This document shows, in pieces, positions 34,361 through 45,992 of a stretch of DNA of 64,000 nt. The notes beneath the pieces were generated by a model, which was not told the origin of the DNA, made no database searches, and worked only from the letters and a program-made list of their open reading frames with translations. Within the stretch, counting starts at the first letter, position 1. Every line of letters starts with the position of its first letter. The stretch is from the NCBI GenBank assembly GCA_018105865.1, contig CM030868.1, positions 8,095,245 through 8,159,244 on the forward strand. The letters are read 5' to 3'. Source of the stretch: Metaphire vulgaris. Its lineage: Eukaryota > Annelida > Clitellata > Crassiclitellata > Megascolecidae. Made by a program: the position numbers and the translations under genes.

Positions 34361-34640
34361 TGCATGGTGGAGCAGTGGTTAGCGCACTGGTCTGCCAATC
34401 TTGAGGTCCGTAGTTCAACCCCCGGCTGTGGCAGAAACTTTTCAGTTGTTTCTGTCCCGAGCGCCCCCAGTCGACTCAACTGTGAATGAGTAAATCAGGT
34501 GTTAACTCGGTGGAAGGAAAGGCTGCGAGGGAAAGGCTGGCAACCACCCTAATTCAGCTGTTGCCTTGTAAAGCTGAAGGCTATAACCCTTTGGTTCTCC
34601 GTACGGGCACTGAGTCCATGGAGTGTACCTTTATCTATAG
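34361..34640 (+). mobile_element. tRNA-derived SINE, family C
   Basis: Begins TGCATGGTGGAGCAGTGGTT, with A-box-like AGCAGTGGTTAGCG and B-box AGTTCAACCCC at tRNA spacing, then a GC-rich body to about 34640. No clear target duplication. Confidence 0.7.
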
Positions 34641-34739
34641 TATATAGTTGGGGAGGTTTTGAAAGAGTAGATTGGAGAAAATCTTCAAAAATACTGTAAA
34701 TAAATTGCAATTGATTGGTATCAAATAGTGTGAGAAGAT

Positions 34740-34978
34740 GACTGATTGGCAACACACTAGAGCTGAACAGGATCGAGTCCCTTAGGAACCCTTCACTTTG
34801 CTAGAGGTCGGTAGTAACTGAAGTGCGACTTAGGACATGGGTCTGGAGAAAGCAATGGCAAACTACTCCGCATTAATGATGTAGGCCACCTGTGTCACTG
34901 CTTGCCTCAGAAACCGGAAATCAGTGACAGGCCCAACACTCGGATTCAAATGGGGGTGAACCTTTACCGTTTTACTAA
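34740..34978 (+). mobile_element. 5'-truncated SINE sharing the family A 3' tail
   Basis: Ends CGGATTCAAATGGGGGTGAA then CCTTTACCGTTTTAC, parallel to CCGGATTGAGCCTACGGGTG then AAAACCTTTACTTTTA of the SINE at 4918-5218. Confidence 0.55.
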
Positions 34979-35338
34979 TTAGAAGAATCTTGGAAGTGTC
35001 CCTCAAATGATGTAATATTTACAGGTATGTGCATTTCCAAAAATGGGGACATGTGCAGACTTGTTAATTGTAGAAGACAACTCCAAAATTTATTTGCTTA
35101 ACCTCTATCTTTGTTACGATATGTTGCGTCCAATTTTTCATTTGCCTGTCATTAGACGTTGACAACTTTCAAGACCAATTCCTGACAACCTACATATCAA
35201 AATGTTTCAATAGGTAATGCAATGAAGACCAAAAACTATCATTCATGTGAAAAATATGACAACTTAAATAAATTATTTATGTCCTATCTCGTCAAGACAA
35301 GCAGAACTTGGTTGAAATCACCTTTTTGAACATTTCAG

Positions 35339-35434
35339 ATACTTCTGCTTCTTCGTCAACGAATGGCTTGTCAGCCACTGGAAACAATTCTAAATCTGAT
35401 TTACCTAATTTTAAAAGACGCACAAGGCGTGGTG
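35339..35434 (+). CDS. AGAP: AGAP exon 14: PH insert, basic end
   Basis: Encodes DTSASSSTNGLSATGNNSKS then DLPNFKRRTRRG. A Ser/Asn-rich stretch followed by a basic cluster is what vertebrate AGAPs carry before the second half of the PH domain. Acceptor CATTTCAG at 35338, donor GTG|GTGAGG at 35435. Phase 1 in and out. Confidence 0.85.
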
Positions 35435-35851
35435 GTGAGGCATCTCTTATGCATTTAATATATTAGGATTTCACAAAACATTCCAATATATGCTTGCAAT
35501 TAAACTACAAAATAGCACTCTTGGATGTTATTTATCTCAAATAAGAGATAAATAAAATAAAATTCATGTGTTTAATTTTCTGTCTTGGTCATAGAAGAGT
35601 TCAATAGTTGCAATTCAATTAGAATCACTTTTGCATTTATTAAATTTGCATTTACCATTCAACATTTGATGATATGAGTGCTTCGTAGCATTACACAATT
35701 TGAAAAATCCATTGAATGCAACTTTACAAGAATATGGCAGCCATATTCTTGTAAAGTTGCATTAAATGGCTGTTATTTAGGTTTTTTTATAGGCACAGTT
35801 GAATTTTTTGGAACAACCACTTAGATTTTGATTTTTCTTCTAATATTTCAG

Positions 35852-35925
35852 ATGGTGAGTCATTTGAATTCATGGTTGTGTCTTTGGACAACATCATTTG
35901 GCATTTCGATTCTCAGACTCTTGAG
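35852..35925 (+). CDS. AGAP: AGAP exon 15: PH domain second half
   Basis: Encodes DGESFEFMVVSLDNIIWHFD then SQTLE. This matches (E)SFEF.VVS.TGQTWHFEA.. of the family, the C-terminal strands of the split PH domain. Acceptor TAATATTTCAG at 35851, donor GAG|GTATGT at 35926. Phase 1 in, phase 0 out. Confidence 0.93.
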
Positions 35926-36178
35926 GTATGTTCCAGCATTTGATGTTACCTTGTGATTAACTGTTGCTTGAAATCATAGATGTTGATGAATCAAGGCGTT
36001 GAGCATTTCTCTGTATAATCCTTTTACAAGTGCTAAATCAATTGATCCTTCCATGCATAAAGTGGTATATTTTATGTTGTTTCAGCCGTAAGAAACAGGT
36101 TTCAATGCATGTCAATATACGTGCATTTTGACAGAGCATATATGTATGGCTGTTCAATTTTTTTATTTGATTTTGAAG

Positions 36179-36256
36179 GAAAGAGACGAATGGGTTGAAG
36201 CCATTCAGCAACAGATCATGACAAGCCTCCAACAAAACTCTAGTGACAAGCCAAAG
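36179..36256 (+). CDS. AGAP: AGAP exon 16: PH C-terminal helix
   Basis: Encodes ERDEWVEAIQQQIMTSLQQN then SSDKPK. The conserved Trp in ERD.WV.AI..QI..SLQ is the core tryptophan of the PH alpha-helix. Acceptor TTTTGAAG at 36178, donor AAG|GTTTAA at 36257. 26 codons, phase 0 in and out. The intron that follows is the longest between adjacent domain exons (4.65 kb) and holds the foldback element. Confidence 0.93.
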
Positions 36257-36531
36257 GTTTAAACAGAAATTTTTCTTACATTCTGAGGCACAGTGGAATA
36301 TTGGTATGATTCTTACCATGCAACCGGTGGTTAGTGGGTTTAAATCTGACCACAGCCAAGGGTGCAAACCTGACCAGAAAGTTGGTCATCTCCTAATTGC
36401 TCAGTGACCGGGTGCCTCAGCAAGAAGTGCATAGGGACAGGATAGTCCAAAACGTAATAATGCAAATTACAGTATCTAATTGATTTTATTTAGGCCTATA
36501 CTAAAAATCTAAAAATAAATATTAATATTAT

Positions 36532-39511
36532 AGTAGGGTCATTTGAAGAGGATCCGTGACCATTTTGTTCCTACCTTTTTTTTATTGCTGATTCATGTAC
36601 CTTGGACTATTAGAAGAAGATTTAGCTCCTATGTCCCTCTCAAATTTGGCGGCTAACTGTGCAAGAGTCCAAAATCCAAGATGGCCGCCAATGGACACAT
36701 ACCTAAAGATTAAAAACTAAATAACTGTTAAAATTTTTGACCAATCTTGATCAAATTTGCATGGTGGTTAGCAATAACACTTGCTATAAGATGGTTATGC
36801 AAAATTTCTGCTAATTACATTTCAAAAAGCACAGACCCCTTAAGTGAAGGACTGGTGGCGAATATGAACTTGGGTTCATTGAATTTTTGACACCGCAGCA
36901 TCTATTACATGTCATAACTTAAGTTCGGGTACAGCTACAGCTTTAAAATATGGCAATCTAACTCAGAATTGAATTTCCTACAAATATCAAGCAACCGGAA
37001 GTTGATGACGTCATTACTTATTTAATGAGCAAATTAACAAATTAATGTGTGTCAATTGCGCTGCTAATACAATAGCATCTATTACATGCTGCAACTGGAG
37101 TTTGCACAATGATACAGCTATGACAGCCATGAAACCTGGTAGTCACACTCAGAAAAGAACTCTCTACCCATCACAGGTAACCGGAAGTTGATGACGTCAT
37201 TACTTATTTCATTAACTAATTAACGTGTATCCATTGGGTTGTTAACACCATAGCTCCTATTATATGATGCAAATGGAGTTTTCACAATGATACAGCTATT
37301 AAATTTAGTAATCACACTCAGAAATGAACTCTCAACCCATCCCAGGTAACCGGAAGTTGATGACGTCATTACTTATTTAATTAACAAAATAACAAATTAA
37401 CGTGTATCTATTGAGTTGCTAATGCAATAGCATCTATTACACGTTGGGACTGGAGTTTGCAGCTATGAAACTTGGTAAACACACTCAGAAATGAACTCTC
37501 AGCCCATACTAGATAACCGAAGTCGATGACGTCATTACTTATTTAATTAAAAATAACTAATTAACGTGTATCAATTGAGTTGTTAACACCATGACATTTA
37601 TTATTAGCTGTATCACTGTGCAAACTCCATTTGCATCATATAATAGACATCGTACTACTTGCTACATCTCCGAAGAACTGCAGGAATTGGTGGACCGTGT
37701 ACAGGCAACAACAGAAGAATACAACATGTCTGTAAATATTGCAAGAACAAAAATAATGACCAACACCAATAACATCACAGAAATCAAGGTGGAAGGCATA
37801 ACACTAGAACAGGTAGAATGCTTCATATACCTGGGATGTCAAATACCAAACAATGCAGAATGCAAAATGGAATTGAAAGAGACTAGCCATGGGATCAACA
37901 GTAATGATCAAGCTAACCAAACTATGGAAATGCAATTCAATAAACACTAACACAAAACTTCGATTGATGAAAACCTTAGTATGGCCAGTGGCGACATATG
38001 GATGCGAATTCTGGACATTAAGAGAAAAGAAGAAGAAAAACGAGGCCTTTTTGAGAACAAGTGCATAAGAAAACTGCTATGCATACCATGGACAAAACTA
38101 CTAACTAACGAGGAAATCTACAACATGGCCAACAGAGAAAAAGAGCTACTGAATCACGTAAAAACAAAGAAACTGAGTTACTTTGGGCATGTGATATGAC
38201 AACCACAAGACACCATAGAGAGCAGCATGATCACAGGACTTGTTGAAGGAAAGAGAAGACGAGGCGACCAAGGATATGCTGGATTGGCAACATTATACAA
38301 CATGGACTGGCCTTTATGAAGACTGTCTACTACGCACAGCACAAGACAGATCGCGATGGAGAACACTGACCCATTCTTGTAAACCGTCGCCAACGGCGGC
38401 GCATTGACTTGACTTGACTATGGTGTTAACAACTCAATGGATACACGTTAATTAGTTAATTTGTTAATTAAATAAGTAATGACGTCATCAACTTCCGGTT
38501 ACCTGTGATGGGTAGAGAATTCATTTCTGAGTGTGTTTACCAAGTTTCATAGCTGCAAACTCCAGTTCCAACGTGTAATAGATGCTATTGCATTAACAAC
38601 TCAATGTTTACACGTTAATTTGTTATTTTTCTTAATTAAATAACTCATGACGTCATCAACTTCCGGTTACCTGGGATGGGTTGAGAGTTCATTTCTGAGT
38701 GTGACTACCAGGTTTCATGGCTGTCATAGTTGCATCATTGTGAAAACTCCATTTGCATCATATAATAGGAGCTATGGTGTTAACAACCCAATGGATACAC
38801 GTTAATTAGTTAATTAAATAAGTAATGACGTCATCAACTTCCGGTTACCTGTGATGGGTAGAGAGTTCTTTTCTGAGTGTGACTACCAGGTTTCATGGCT
38901 GTCATAGCTGTATCATTGTGCAAACTCCAGTTGCAGCATGTAATAGATGCTATTGTATTAGCAGTGCAATTGACACACATTAATTTGTTAATTTGCTCAT
39001 TAAATAAGTAATGACGTCATCAACTTCCGGTTGCTTGATATTTGTAGGAAATTCAATTCTGAGTTAGATTGCCATATTTTAAAGCTGTAGCTGTACCAAC
39101 TTAAGTTATGACATGTAATAGATGCTGCGGTGTCAAAAATTCAATGAACCCAAGTTCATTCCCAGGACGCGTGCCACCAGTCCTTCACTTAAGGGGTCTG
39201 TGCTTTTTGAAATGTAATTAGCAGAAATTTTGCATAACCATCTTATAGCAAGTGTTATTGCTAACCACCATGCAAATTTGATCAAGATTGGTCAAAAATT
39301 TTAACAGTTATTTAGTTTTTAATCTTTGGGTATATGTCCATTGGCGGCCATCTTGGATTTTGGACTCTTGCACAGTTAGCCGCCAAATTTGAGAGGGACA
39401 TAGGAGCTAAATCTTCTTCTAATAGTCCAAGGTACATGAATCAGCAATAAAAAAAAGGTAGGAACAAAATGGTCACGGATCCCATTGAAATGGCTTTCAA
39501 ATGACCCTACT
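36532..39511. mobile_element. Foldback (long inverted repeat) element with CRE-bearing tandem units
   Basis: Arms of about 1.1 kb are inverted copies (36532 to ~37600; ~38415 to 39511), beginning AGTAGGGTCATTTGAA. Each arm has a unique outer part (~350 bp) and about four ~165-bp tandem units with GTTAACACC, ..GGAGTTTGCACAATGATACA.., ACTCAGAAATGAACTCTC and CCGGAAGTTGATGACGTCAT. The flanks ATTAATATTAT (36521-36531) and ATTAGTATTAT (39512-39522) match 10 of 11, a likely target duplication. The loop holds a LINE fragment. No transposase seen, so it is non-autonomous. Confidence 0.88.
37648..38415 (+). mobile_element. LINE fragment in the loop of the foldback element
   Basis: The decayed plus frame reads ELQELVDRVQATTEEYNMSV, then QVECFIYLGCQIPNNAECK, a shifted WPVATYGCEFWTL region, and KTKKLSYFGHV: RT palm/thumb and C-terminal motifs of a LINE. 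It has several frameshifts and ends with ACTTGACTTGACT, a LINE-type short-repeat tail. About 770 bp, inactive. Confidence 0.8.
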
Positions 39512-39522
39512 ATTAGTATTAT

Positions 39523-40906
39523 ATTACATTTCGTATCCATTAAATTAATTAATTGAGTAAAACAAGTAAATCAGCTAATAATTTATGACAATATTAAGTT
39601 GAGAGACTGTCGGTTATAGCTACATAAAATCAAAGAGCTTGAATTTGAAGTTTGAAAAGACATTTTTCCAGGCCAACTATATTACAAGTTACAACTAGGT
39701 TATAGTCATAGATGAATGATGATAGGCCACGCAGATAATCGGTATTCCAAATAATAAAAGAAAAATATACCAACATGAACCTCAGAAAAACGACATTTTG
39801 CAAGAAGGCTAACTTGTTGCAAGAACAATATAGAAAATTCGCAAATTTAAAACAAATTAAACTGATAAAAGTTTCAAAGCTCCAAGACTAGTTGTAGGTA
39901 GTGACACAGACTAGGACTCCCAGTGCTAGTCTGCATCACTGCCTACAATAACTATCAACTATCAACAATAATATAACATACGTATAGTAATAATGGTCAT
40001 ATAGGTTATAACATGAAATGATTAATTAATTACATACTCAAATCTTACTATAATGTGAATGCTATTCTGGGATTGTGACAAAATTGTATAATTCCATAGC
40101 CAAGAAACACCCATGACCCCACAGCCATAAGAACATGATATTCTCAAAAGTTACCCATGTCAGGACATGAGGTACGTAGCGGAGTTTGCAACCCTGACCA
40201 CAGTCATTGACTGCCTAGGGACCTTGGGCAAGGTTGTTCATCCCTTACTTGCTCTGCACTTACTGTACAATTGTTCATTGTGTAAATGACTGACTTAACA
40301 TGCTTTAGTATAGTATCTTCATTCGTTTAAAGGATTTTTTGATATTTGGTTTAGTATCTTAAAAGGAATTAATGCAATGAAGATTTTTGGTACAAATTCC
40401 TGCAAGGAAGAATGTGATTTCTGACTAATATACAAACCATTTGACTGTTTATGCTTCTCACAATAAATTTCATAGTATGAACATATTTTAAGCATTTGCA
40501 ATAAAACGTTTTTTACATTTCTGAAGAAACTGTGAGTGGGTGGCTAGGTGGAATGACCATGTGGCACATGTATAGTTTTATGATCAACATATTTTAGTCT
40601 ATACTATAGAGTGTCCTGTCAGAGGTAAGAGAATTCTAAATTACCTGCAGTATCTGTAATTCATGGATGGTCTTGAGCCATATCAGCAGCTGTGTCTGAA
40701 TTCAATTGCGAGTTCTTACAAAGCTCGACTCACTTTCAAAGGCAGACTGAAAAGCCCATCTGTTTAGGAAGTCATGTCCTTTATAAAGTGCCCTTGTCTT
40801 TGGTTAAATGCCAATCTTACGGCACTATATAAATAGTCCAGTATACAATACAATACAAGCACTATAATTCTCTTCAATAGTCTGTTTCCTGTCTTTGCAT
40901 TTGCAG
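39523..40906. other. AGAP intron 16, right part
   Basis: Mostly AT-rich unique DNA. 40130-40270 (GTTTGCAACCCTGACCACAG...CTTGGGCAAGGTTGTTCA) resembles a decayed SINE also seen at 36345-36420 and 42435-42560. No exon. Confidence 0.4.
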
Positions 40907-40988
40907 ACCAATGCAGCAGATAGGGCAGTGATACAGGAAATCCGATCAGTCCTTGGTAACTCAGTGTGCGCTGACTGCAATGCACCAG
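40907..40988 (+). CDS. AGAP: AGAP exon 17: ArfGAP zinc finger, first cysteine pair
   Basis: Encodes TNAADRAVIQEIRSVLGNSV then CADCNAP. CADC supplies the first two zinc ligands of the CX2CX16CX2C ArfGAP finger. Acceptor CATTTGCAG at 40906, donor CAG|GTACAC at 40989. Phase 0 in, phase 1 out. Confidence 0.95.
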
Positions 40989-41726
40989 GTACACTTACAT
41001 GAAACTCTCCTGTGACTTTTTATAAAATCCACATACTTATTTGGTGTTGATAAACAATGACTTTTGTTATTAATTTGCATTCAGATATCTAAAGACTGAA
41101 AACTAAAGATGTGCCTTTTTAGTTTAGGATATGGTTGACTGTGTGTGCAGCACCCTTGTCGTTGCATTAGCCTAGTGCACGGCACTATAGGAGTTGTCTT
41201 GAAATAAATAAATAAATAAATAAATCTCTCTGTGGTGGCAATGATGATAATATAAACAACAGTTGACAATGACAATGATTATGTCGATGATGATGGCATA
41301 ATCCAATGAAATGGCAGTTGCAAAATGTTTTTGAAGTATGTTTTCCAATATCAATCGAGATGACTAAGGCATAATTTTGTGCACTTGTTTCCAAATTGTT
41401 AAGTTGTAAATAAATGAAACACTATGAAGTTGAAAAGCAGAGTTGTGTAGTTTTTGAAAGTCTTGATGGCTCTTTTGCACCTAATTCTACAGGGAAGAAA
41501 TATTATTCAATGTTTTAAAGTTCAGTCAAAAGGCAAAAAAGTTCTCAAGATATTTAAGTTGATGCTTAGCTTATTATACAAGATATTTGATGCTCCCAAA
41601 CATTTTTTTAAAGTGGGTACAGTTATGGAGATTTAAACTTTTCTTAAGACATTCTATGATGTTAGAGATTGGCAATCAGCTGTATTGTTCAGTATATATG
41701 ATTATTACCTTAGTTGAAGTTTTTAA

Positions 41727-41903
<177 letters not shown>

Positions 41904-42258
41904 TGAGTGCAAATGCTTTATTTTTTCATTGCACTTTTACCTTTTTCTTCTGTATTACATATGTCTTCTTGCAAAATGCTCTGATTTCTAGTTTCTAGTG
42001 TTTGATTTTTTTACTTTCTTTAATTGGAATTATGTCTCTAGTATTTTCAGTTTGCAAGGGATTTGAAATTATCATGTCATGCTGTTGGTAGAAATAGTCT
42101 TATATCAAAAAATTATGTCTGTTCTTAAGATGTTTTAACATTCTGCTTGAGAAATAATGATCAATTTAGGACTAATATACATTCTTGCCATTGTGCCATT
42201 TATCTGCAAACCACAGTTGCCAGTTTACAACTATCATTGGGTTGTTCTTATGCATTAA

Positions 42259-42330
42259 CCCCTTAACTGGGGACCCCAGATATATCCGTTCATTGTACAT
42301 TGAGTTACAGTTAAATACCCTGTTAAAGGG
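42259..42330. mobile_element. piggyBac-like MITE (copy 2)
   Basis: TTAA at 42255-42258 and 42331-42334 flanking inverted ends CCCCTTAACTGGGG and TACCCTGTTAAAGGG, 72 bp. The TTAA target and CCC start are typical of piggyBac-type ends. Confidence 0.7.
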
Positions 42331-42666
42331 TTAATGTTTTAAAGCCTAAACAAAATTGTCCCAAAGTGAGTCAACTAGGAAATTGTTGCCCGAGAGAAAT
42401 TTCATGTGCATGCAAACCTCTAGAATTAGAGGGGGAATTGCTGGTAACTGGTTTGAATCTGACCCCAGCCACTTCGTATTGACCTTGGGCAACTTGTTCA
42501 CCCGTGACTTGCTCCTTGTTTACAATTCTTTAATGTGTGCATTACTTAACGGCATTAGCAAGGATGTAATGTTATTAAAAATCGACCTTGTGCATAATAT
42601 TATTTAAAAAGCATCTTGTAAGTGACTGCTGGCAGAATGATTGCATCACTATTGTGATTAATTGAT

Positions 42667-42671
42667 TAATC

Positions 42672-42709
<38 letters not shown>
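42667..42709. repeat. (GATT)n microsatellite
   Basis: Eleven or so GATT units in AGAP intron 18, 89 bp before exon 19. Confidence 0.95.
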
Positions 42710-42710
<1 letters not shown>

Positions 42711-42797
42711 ATTGCTGAAAATGATATGTTTTCTGTCATCTGGACATAATCTTGTGTATATTTGTATTTGACATTGTTTGTTGAATAATTGTTTCAG

Positions 42798-42902
42798 ACC
42801 AGACCTAATCAACATAATGACTTCAATTGGGAATGATTTGGCCAACAGCATATGGGAATCAAATACAAAAGGACAATTAAAACCAAGATCTACTTCATCG
42901 AG
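42798..42902 (+). CDS. AGAP: AGAP exon 19: ArfGAP domain continuation
   Basis: Encodes PPDLINIMTSIGNDLANSIW followed by ESNTKGQLKPRSTSS. WPP.L...MT.IGN..ANS.WE continues the ArfGAP fold. Acceptor ATTGTTTCAG at 42797, donor AG|GTTTCT at 42903. Phase 2 in, phase 2 out. Confidence 0.93.
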
Positions 42903-43536
42903 GTTTCTCATTTAACTTATCATTCTCATTCGTTAAGTCGGATAGAGACTGCCATTCTGTTATGTCAATTCACCTTTGTCACTATGAAAATTGGTAGTGT
43001 TCATTGCTTTCAATAGTGAACTGTGCATACAAAGTTGTGTCCAGAGTGATTTCTCCACATATTGGAGTTATCTAGCCAAGATATTTTTGATCTGCCATGT
43101 TTCCTTTTGGTATAGTGTATAGTATTAAGGTTATTAATTTCTTTCACGATTCCTGAAGTCATGTTAAACTTGAAAATCAAGACTACTTTGATAAAATTGT
43201 TTTAAGACTATATTTATGAGAAGTGGATGCTTGACACATTTACTCAAAAAAGCGCTCTGAACTTGTTACAAATATTTTCTGTTTCAAATTTTAATCTGCC
43301 ATTTGTTTTAATGCTATTACTTTTATCGTGTCAATTTTTGTTTACATATAAATTACATCCTGTTTTTGATTTTTACACTTTTTGCTTTAATGTGGATTAA
43401 GTGTAGATATGCAGATGTTGCAGAATATATCAGAACAGAAAGATAATATGAAATTTCTTAGAGATGAGCATTTGCACCAAGTTATTTCTTCAAAATAATG
43501 TGTTTATTAGACTTGTACAGATTTTGTTTTTTTCAG

Positions 43537-43624
43537 AGAGGAAAAAGAAAAATGGGTTCAGAGTAAATACAAACTGAAAGAGTTTCTGCCGCCTCTTCCA
43601 TTTAGCAATGTTCCATTTACACAG
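43537..43624 (+). CDS. AGAP: AGAP exon 20: ArfGAP C-terminal helix
   Basis: Encodes REEKEKWVQSKYKLKEFLPP followed by LPFSNVPFTQ. SREEKE.WI..KY..K.FL.PL is the closing helix of the AGAP ArfGAP domain. Acceptor GTTTTTTTCAG at 43536, donor CAG|GTAACT at 43625. Phase 2 in, phase 0 out. Confidence 0.95.
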
Positions 43625-43725
43625 GTAACTGAAAATTACCTAGAAACTTTGGAATAAGTCTGAGCTGCTTCCTTCACTACATGAAGAATAGTGTTGATCA
43701 TGATAGTAATAGTAGTTATAGTCTT

Positions 43726-44080
43726 CTTCTTCTAGCAAATGCCTTTCTTTCTCAGCCATTCAACAACGTCAGGTTGAGCCTGATTCAGGGTTTCGAGTCC
43801 TCCTTTGAATCTAGTGAGACCTGTGACAATCATTGACTATGTGGTTCATAGTCTGTCTGATGCCGCATGGGCAATTCGGGTCGTCTCTGGCTCCCCAACG
43901 GTGGAGCACAGCAGCGCACTGGCTATCGCCTGTTTGATAGCGATTGAGGTGGACCCAATCATAGTGTACTAGGTCAAAGCCTTGTTGGCGTCTGCAGGGG
44001 TCTGTGATGTGGTGCTTGTTCTTACCTGAGCAGACGGTCAACTCTGTTTCTAAGAGTCTGGTACAGAGAAGTTAAGTATG
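43726..44080 (-). mobile_element. LINE 3' fragment, family B (copy 2)
   Basis: Minus frame 44041-43811 reads YDWVHLNRYQTGDSQCAAVL then HRWGARDDPNCPCGIRQTMN and HIVNDC, the C-terminal (W..LNR.RTG.......L.(R/K)WG......C.CG..QTM.HI...C) string of many LINE proteins. 5'-truncated. Confidence 0.85.
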
Positions 44081-44117
44081 GGCTTGGAAAGCCAGATTGG
44101 ATGATGAGATGTCAGAC

Positions 44118-44124
44118 GTTGGGC

Positions 44125-44167
<43 letters not shown>

Positions 44168-44700
44168 CATGAACTGATTATGGTGGCATATCGTACTACT
44201 AGGTACTATCGTACTACTAAGTACTACTAGGACACCTTACAACTAAAAAACAAACAGTATGTCCTACAACTATCAATGTTCTGGATAACTACGAACAAAG
44301 AGAGCAGTTTTAAGTTCTCGTTTGAATGCTTCTAGTGTCTTTGCCATAGTTGTTGATGGTGGCAGGCTATTCCAAACTTTGGCAGCCGCTGATCAGGTAA
44401 CCAATGGTAACGTGGCGTGTAGACGGAACAACGAGAGTAAGACTGGGCGCACATCACAATCGTTGACGAGAGTTGATGTCAAAAGTCTTGCAGAAACCAG
44501 CCGACTGATACAATGGCGCCAGACCATGAAGACACCGATAAGCAAGGATCGCCAATTTGTATTCAATTTGTTTGCAGTTGACCAATAAGTACAAGTCCGG
44601 AGGAGAACAGGCCCTCAACATTCAGTTGGAAGACTCGTAGAGCAGGACCAACAGCTTGGAAGCTGTCAGAAGCTTCTTGTTGCTGGCTTTGAAATCGACT
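44118..44700 (-). repeat. Interspersed repeat with (AAT)n end (copy 2)
   Basis: Reverse complement of the repeat at 17200-17725, without the hAT insertion and extending further 5'. The AAT run (44131-44168) is the tail. The minus-strand sequence GCCTGCCACCATCAACAACT...CATTCAAACGAGAACTTAAA resembles the coding 3' end of a LINE-type RT (NSLP..I....T...FK..L), so this is probably another LINE tail. Confidence 0.6.
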
Positions 44701-44900
44701 GGGATCCGTGTGGGTTCAGTCATCAAGGGACGATCGTTACTCGTTAGTTTCCCCAATAGTTGGGTACTCACGGGGTGTACCACAAGAAGGTTGACCCAAT
44801 GCACCCACAATGCAATGGTTACAGTAAAGTAATGTTATTGACAATTTGCATGGCACCTAATATGCTCAAGAGTTATGGTGAACGACTTTAGTTGTTGGTG

Positions 44901-45001
<101 letters not shown>

Positions 45002-45299
45002 CAATGCCTGTGTCAGTGGCAGCAGATATATTATGATGAATAGGGCAACAATTACAGAACTAGTGACGTATTTTCTGCTCTAAAGTAGGTTCATTTGAAA
45101 TTGGTCTTCCATTTTGTATTTGGCGTCCTTGAATGCTAGACGATGAAAGAGTTCAGATTCATGTCTGTTGTTGCCCTTCAATTGCTAGGTATGAGCCACT
45201 CTATCGCATGTTCTTTGTGGTGATTAAGCTTAAATGGGTTTACTTGACATTTGTTTTTTTAGCTATTAACTTGTTTATTAACTCCATGTGCCCATAAGG

Positions 45300-45480
45300 T
45301 AAATTTTGAAATCTCTCGAGAGATCTCTCGAGAGATCGTTCGATAGATCTCTCGAAAGTTCTCTCGAAAGATCTCTTGAAAAATTGGGTGAAAAATCCGA
45401 TGCATTATTGCATTTGTTTCGAGAGATCTGTCGAGCGACCAAGATGAACGTTGCTGATTTAGTGATTCTTTAAACATTTG
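45300..45480. repeat. Palindromic CTCTCGAGAGAT array
   Basis: About six degenerate copies of a 12-14 bp self-complementary word at 45309-45380, including the perfect 16-bp palindrome GATCTCTCGAGAGATC, and two more at 45418-45440. Confidence 0.8.
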
Positions 45481-45992
45481 GTGAAGCTAATGGTTCAATC
45501 TTAAAGTATTTAGATCATTACTAATAACCAACAAACTTAATTTTATGCTAGTGATTAAATATATCGTGTAGAAATCTCAAATAAAACTTAAAATATGATG
45601 CCTTAAATACTGGTAATTATATTATTGAATTTTGTTTTCATATTCTTTGCAATCGAATAATTAGCAGTGTAGCAGACTACATTCAGTCATTTTGTTTTCT
45701 GCAAACATTGGTGCAATTCAAAGCAAAAATAAATGTTTGTTTTAAGTGTACATTATCGCTAATTAATTACGGTTGACTATTCAGCCTGTGTCTCGTTAAA
45801 TTTGAGCTATGTAAAAAGTTGGTTCCTGATGATCAGTTTAAACAATTTGACGTGATTTTACAGAAATGACCTGCAGTATTGGACAAGTTTTGATGGATAA
45901 CTCAAACTGCAATAAAACTGTGCATAGTGGAAAATTAGCTGGTTTGAAGTTTATAAGAGACTGTATAATGTATATCTGAAAACCAGGCACTA

